Below, one piece after another: positions 60,326-64,000 of a stretch of DNA of 64,000 bases. The position numbers were made by a program, and so were the translations under genes. The stretch is taken from NCBI GenBank assembly GCA_964460785.1, contig CAYWQB010000004.1, positions 1 through 64,000 on the forward strand. Reading direction: 5' to 3'. The notes below the pieces were generated by a model, which made no database searches, had not been told where the DNA came from, and saw only the letters and a list, made by a program, of their open reading frames with translations. The DNA is from CAYWQB01 sp964460785. Lineage in GTDB: Bacteria; Chlamydiota; Chlamydiia; Chlamydiales; CAYWQB01. The first letter of the stretch is position 1, and every line of letters starts with the position of its first letter.

Positions 60326-62817
60326 CGCCTTTCTGGTGGAAGAAGGCTTTTTTCTGGCTGTACCCCCCATATATCTTTTGCATACTCTGCAATAGAGCGG
60401 TCACTAGAAAAGAATCCCATATTTGCAACATTGAGCACAGACATTTTCGCCCACCTCATTGGATCCTGAAAGGCTGCATCGACCTCTCTTTGACAATCAA
60501 TATAAGACTGGAAGTCTTTGAGGAGCATAAAATAGTCCCCCTGGTCGAGTAAGCTGTCAACAAGAGGCTTAAATAACTCGGGAGGTTCTTTCCCAAAGGT
60601 ACCATCAGAAACCATTGTAAGGATGCGCTGGATATCCTCGTTTTGATTGTAGTAATCACGAGGATTATAACCTTCTGCACGCGTGCGAAGCATCTCTTCT
60701 TTGGTCATACCAAAGATAAAGATATTTTCTTTCCCAATATGCTCCAGCATTTCCACATTTGCACCATCCAATGTACCAATCGTTAGAGATCCATTGAGCG
60801 CAAATTTCATATTTCCTGTTCCTGAAGCTTCCATACCTGCAAGAGAAATTTGCTCAGAGAGGTCTGTTGCAGGAATGATCTTTTCAGCAAGAGAAACACG
60901 ATAGTTGCTCATAAAGTGCAGGCGTAAGCGCCCTTTAGTCACAGGATCATTGTTGATGACATCTGCTACTGAATTGATCAGTTTAATGATCAATTTCGCA
61001 AGGTGATAGCCAGGGGCAGCTTTTCCGCCAATCAAGATTGTCCGAGGGGGGAAGTTGCAGTTGGGGTTATCCTTTATCTGGTTATAAAGCCAGATTGCAT
61101 GAAAGAGACAAAGAACTTGTCGCTTATACTCGTGAATACGCTTAATTTGAGAGTCGAACATAGAGTCTAAGTTGACATCGATATTGTGTTCTGCCTGGAT
61201 AACCTTAGCTAAGCGCTCTTTATTTGCCCGCTTAACTTGCATCCATTCTTGCAAAAAGCTTTGGTCTTCAGCTAGTGGAGCCAGCTTTTCAAGCTCTTCA
61301 AGGTTAGAAACCCAGCGTCGTCCAATACAGCGAGTGATAAGAGCACTTAAGGGATCATTGCACTTGGCAAGCCAGCGTCGTGGCGTAATACCATTAGTCT
61401 TGTTATTGAAGCGCTCAGGATAGATTGTGTAGAAGTCACTAAATAGGTTGTCTTTGAGTATTTCTGTATGAAGGGCGGAGACACCATTGATTGCATGTCC
61501 TCCCACAATGGCCAAATTCGCCATGCGCACTTGTTTCCCTTCTCCTTCTTCAATAATTGAAACATTGCGGATACGGCTCTCATCATTGTTTAGAAGGGGG
61601 GAGGCCTTTTTTAAGAAACATCTGTTGATCTCAAAAATGATCTGCATGTGACGAGGGAGAAGCTTATTCATGAGGTCAAGAGGCCACTTTTCTAAAGCTT
61701 CAGGCAGAATCGTATGGTTAGTATACGCTAGGCTATTTTGTGTGATTGACCAAGCTAACTCCCAGCTTAAATCCTCCTCATCCATAAGAAGGCGCATAAG
61801 TTCAGGGACAGCTAATGCAGGATGTGTGTCATTAAGCTGGATTGCAGCTTTTTCAGCAAATTGCTCAAACCCTTCATTCTGCGATTTATAGCGGCGGATG
61901 ATATCTTGTAGTGTTGCAGAGACTAAAAAGTACTCTTGCTTAAGGCGGAGAGTTTTTCCCTCTTCAACATTATCATTTGGATAGAGAACACGAGAAATAT
62001 TTTCGCTATTATTCTTATCCTCAACGGCTTGGATATAGTCTCCATGGTTGAAGTACTCAAGGTTAAACTCACGAGAGGACTTGGCAGACCAAAGACGCAT
62101 CGTATTGATACAGTCATTATCAAAGCCAGGAATAGGAGTATCATAAGCCATAGCCATGATTTCTTCCGAATGCTTCCACTCATGCTTTAGGTGACCCGCC
62201 TCGTCCATATACTCATGAACATGCCCACCAAACTTCACCGGGTATAAGTATTGTGGGCGAGCTATTTCCCAAGGGTTTCCATAGCGAAGCCAAGAATCTG
62301 GGGTTTCAACTTGATAGCCATCGCGGATTCTTTGATAAAAAATACCATACTCATAGCGAATCCCATAGCCTACAGCAGGCATAGCTTGTGTAGCTAAAGA
62401 GTCCATATAGCATGCAGCGAGACGCCCAAGGCCTCCATTCCCTAAACCTGCATCCCACTCTGCTTCTCTTAAATCATCAAGGTTGAGATCAAGTTCTTGC
62501 AGCGCTTTTTTCGCTATATCAAGCATATCTAAGCAAAGCAGATTATTTCCTAAAGACCGACCAATTAAAAACTCTAAGGAAAGGTAGTAGACGCGCTTGT
62601 GGTCTTTTTCTTTGAAAACACGTTGGCTATAAATCCATCGGTCCATCAAGTGATCTCGAATGCTGTAAGATAAAGCCAGATAGAAGTCTCTTGTAGTGGC
62701 AGCGGATTCATCTTTCCCTATGGTATAGTGTAGGTGATTGATGAAGCTTTTTTTCAGAGAACGGGTGGAGCGTTCGAGTTGGTCTTCCCGGACAAAAACT
62801 CGTTTGTTATCAGACAT
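60322..62817 (-). CDS. glgP: glycogen/maltodextrin phosphorylase
   Basis: 831 residues, usual length. It releases glucose 1-phosphate from glycogen with PLP bound to the lysine in GTGNMKFALNGSLTIG, the most conserved stretch of the family; EASGTGNMK and GTLDGANVEM flank it. NDTHPALAVPELMRLL and the N-terminal DAGLGNGGLGRLAACYMDS match too. ATG has GGGAGGATAGGG upstream. Divergent from pdhA, as in Chlamydia (from memory CT248 and CT245 are near each other). Confidence 0.96.
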   Translation of the reverse strand: MSDNKRVFVREDQLERSTRSLKKSFINHLHYTIGKDESAATTRDFYLALSYSIRDHLMDRWIYSQRVFKEKDHKRVYYLSLEFLIGRSLGNNLLCLDMLDIAKKALQELDLNLDDLREAEWDAGLGNGGLGRLAACYMDSLATQAMPAVGYGIRYEYGIFYQRIRDGYQVETPDSWLRYGNPWEIARPQYLYPVKFGGHVHEYMDEAGHLKHEWKHSEEIMAMAYDTPIPGFDNDCINTMRLWSAKSSREFNLEYFNHGDYIQAVEDKNNSENISRVLYPNDNVEEGKTLRLKQEYFLVSATLQDIIRRYKSQNEGFEQFAEKAAIQLNDTHPALAVPELMRLLMDEEDLSWELAWSITQNSLAYTNHTILPEALEKWPLDLMNKLLPRHMQIIFEINRCFLKKASPLLNNDESRIRNVSIIEEGEGKQVRMANLAIVGGHAINGVSALHTEILKDNLFSDFYTIYPERFNNKTNGITPRRWLAKCNDPLSALITRCIGRRWVSNLEELEKLAPLAEDQSFLQEWMQVKRANKERLAKVIQAEHNIDVNLDSMFDSQIKRIHEYKRQVLCLFHAIWLYNQIKDNPNCNFPPRTILIGGKAAPGYHLAKLIIKLINSVADVINNDPVTKGRLRLHFMSNYRVSLAEKIIPATDLSEQISLAGMEASGTGNMKFALNGSLTIGTLDGANVEMLEHIGKENIFIFGMTKEEMLRTRAEGYNPRDYYNQNEDIQRILTMVSDGTFGKEPPELFKPLVDSLLDQGDYFMLLKDFQSYIDCQREVDAAFQDPMRWAKMSVLNVANMGFFSSDRSIAEYAKDIWGVQPEKSLLPPERR

Positions 62818-62964
62818 AAAACCCTATCCTCCCAATTGTCGTAGCGCTGCTTGCTCAAGGCAAGATAACGGCCCAAGATAGCTTTTTGTCAAAGAAAATA
62901 TGTAATTTACCTCGAATTCAGCAATGAGAGTGGCTAGGAGAAGGTGAAACTTGTAGAAAAGCTT

Positions 62965-62992
62965 TTGTTTGCTTAGTATCGATCTTTATATT
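62965..62992 (+). promoter_or_regulatory. candidate pdhA promoter
   Basis: TTGTTT (62965-62970, weak) and TATATT (62987-62992, 5/6) with a 16-bp spacer lie 33 nt before the pdhA ATG in the 208-bp divergent gap. The -35 is poor, so this is tentative. Confidence 0.3.
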
Positions 62993-63025
62993 TGCTAGGA
63001 GCCCGTTAGGAGACACAAGAGTTGT

Positions 63026-64000
63026 ATGAGTGCCTACTCCTTTTTTTCATATGATCCAGAAGCAGTAATTCAAGACTTAGGAGCTGAGCGCTTAGTTCAA
63101 GCATACCAACGTATGCTTGAAGTGCAACAGCTAGAGATGAGAGCTGAGTCAGCCTACTTACAAGGTAAGATAGGAGGCTTTTTTCATTCTTATTTAGGGC
63201 AAGAGGCTATCCAAGTCGCCTGTATAGAAGCCTTTGGAAAAGATCAGTGGTATACAACATCTTATCGCTGCCATGCTTTGGCTCTTTTACTTGGAGCAAC
63301 TCCAGAAGAGATCATGGCTGAGTTCTTTGGCCGAGAAGAGGGGAATGCCAAAGGCCGCGGTGGGTCTATGCATCTTTATACCGATCGTCTGCTGGGCGGC
63401 TATGGAATTGTGGGCGGTCAGGTCCCTATTGCAACGGGCGCAGCCTTAAGTGCTAAGCAGCTTGGACAAGATAAGGTTTCTCTGTGCTTCTTAGGGGATG
63501 GAGCTTGTGCGCAAGGAGCTTTCTCAGAGTCATTGAATCTAGCCTCTCTTTGGGACCTTCCCTGTGTCTATGTAGTAGAGAATAACCAATGGGGCATGGG
63601 AACAGGGGTTGATCGAGCCATTTGTGTGAAACCTATCGCAGAAAAGAAAGCTCCTGCGTATGACATGCAATCCTACACACTTGATGGCTTAGATTTTTTA
63701 AGCTGCTATGCAGGGTTTAAAGCGATCTTTGAGCAGATGAAAAAGGATTCACGACCTGTTCTAGTCGAAGCTGTTACAGAAAGACTGCGAGGTCACTCTA
63801 TCTCAGACCCAGGGCTTTATCGGTCAAAAGAGCATGTTAAGCAGCTCCAACAACACTCTTCGATTGAACGCTTGAAGCTATTGTTATTAGAAAAAGACCT
63901 ACTGACAGAAGCACAGTGTAAGCAGACAGAAAAAGAAATTCGTGCGCGCATGGTGCAGGCTATTGAATATGCGGAAGGCTGTAGCTGGCCTCATCCAGCA
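63026..64000 (+). CDS. pdhA: pyruvate dehydrogenase E1 component subunit alpha (partial, 3' end beyond window)
   Basis: The first 325 residues from the ATG at 63026 to the window edge, nearly the whole of a subunit of about 340. It decarboxylates pyruvate with thiamine diphosphate in the PDH complex. The ThDP motif GDGACAQGAFSESLNLASLW continues to VVENNQWGMGT (GDG to NN spacing as expected), and the phosphorylation-loop region ERLRGHSISDPGLYR is present. Upstream is TAGGAGA. pdhB and pdhC are expected just beyond the window. It supplies the acetyl-CoA used by the citrate synthase encoded at 14263. Confidence 0.94.
   Translation, partial: MSAYSFFSYDPEAVIQDLGAERLVQAYQRMLEVQQLEMRAESAYLQGKIGGFFHSYLGQEAIQVACIEAFGKDQWYTTSYRCHALALLLGATPEEIMAEFFGREEGNAKGRGGSMHLYTDRLLGGYGIVGGQVPIATGAALSAKQLGQDKVSLCFLGDGACAQGAFSESLNLASLWDLPCVYVVENNQWGMGTGVDRAICVKPIAEKKAPAYDMQSYTLDGLDFLSCYAGFKAIFEQMKKDSRPVLVEAVTERLRGHSISDPGLYRSKEHVKQLQQHSSIERLKLLLLEKDLLTEAQCKQTEKEIRARMVQAIEYAEGCSWPHPA

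Noticed and set aside
1..64000. Search for CRISPR arrays, tRNA or rRNA genes, insertion sequences and phage genes
   Set aside because: Reading intergenic stretches, all under about 330 bp, showed no direct-repeat arrays, cloverleaf-like sequence, transposase or integrase.

Overview
This 64 kb window reads as a chromosome segment of a member of the Chlamydiae, most likely an amoeba-associated or 'environmental' lineage and not a Chlamydiaceae pathogen. The argument for Chlamydiae is gene order and gene type, compared from memory: a PhnP-like hydrolase directly before hflX, glycogen phosphorylase divergent from pdhA, an IspG with a large central insertion, a gene of unknown function directly before glgB, adjacent rplM-rpsI, and a high load of ankyrin and other effector-like proteins. 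The argument for an environmental lineage is a citrate synthase gene next to malate dehydrogenase and three genes of de novo preQ1 synthesis (queE, queC, queF), which reduced Chlamydiaceae genomes lack. No rRNA, tRNA, CRISPR array, insertion sequence, integrase or phage gene was seen.

Layout. 1-8.6 kb is accessory and host-interaction flavoured: two tandem proteins sharing an N-terminal module, a caspase-like (His/Cys dyad) protein, a divergent EamA exporter/MarR pair, then three small orphan hydrophobic proteins around an HEXXH-plus-ankyrin protein. 8.6-35.7 kb is mostly housekeeping: an M29 aminopeptidase, a secreted FGE-like protein, a protein with an RpoA-CTD-like segment, queE-queC, mdh-gltA-membrane protein-NtrC regulator, queF with a DUF366-like gene and a FAD oxidoreductase, phnP-like-hflX, serine/threonine dehydratase-methyltransferase, a Nudix-histidine phosphatase fusion, the chain mtaB-unknown-glgB-ligA, miaB, an MFS exporter and rplM-rpsI with promoter and terminator.

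35.7-42.7 kb is a second accessory island: a decayed gene fragment, an AT-rich alpha/beta hydrolase, a lone sialic/pseudaminic acid synthase, a P-loop kinase with a signal peptide, a small orphan and a 1128-residue ankyrin protein. 42.7-64 kb is envelope and core metabolism: yqgE-mlaD-mlaF-mlaE (lipid transport), ispG, an exported Nudix protein, a glycine-zipper lipoprotein, tamA-tamB, hemL, the NfeD protease-NfeD-FloA membrane-domain operon with a PLP-homeostasis gene, glgP and the start of pdhA.

The genome is very compact. Many operons use ATGA or TAATG overlaps, and ten of the eleven convergent gene pairs overlap at their 3' ends, leaving no room for terminators between them. The one exception is the AT-rich hydrolase gene in the second island. 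Functional themes are tRNA modification (mtaB, miaB, queC, queE, queF and perhaps the FAD oxidoreductase), glycogen (glgB, glgP), carbon entry into the TCA cycle (pdhA, gltA, mdh), outer-membrane biogenesis (tamAB, mla) and probable host-directed proteins (caspase-like, HEXXH-ankyrin, ankyrin, exported kinase, exported Nudix).
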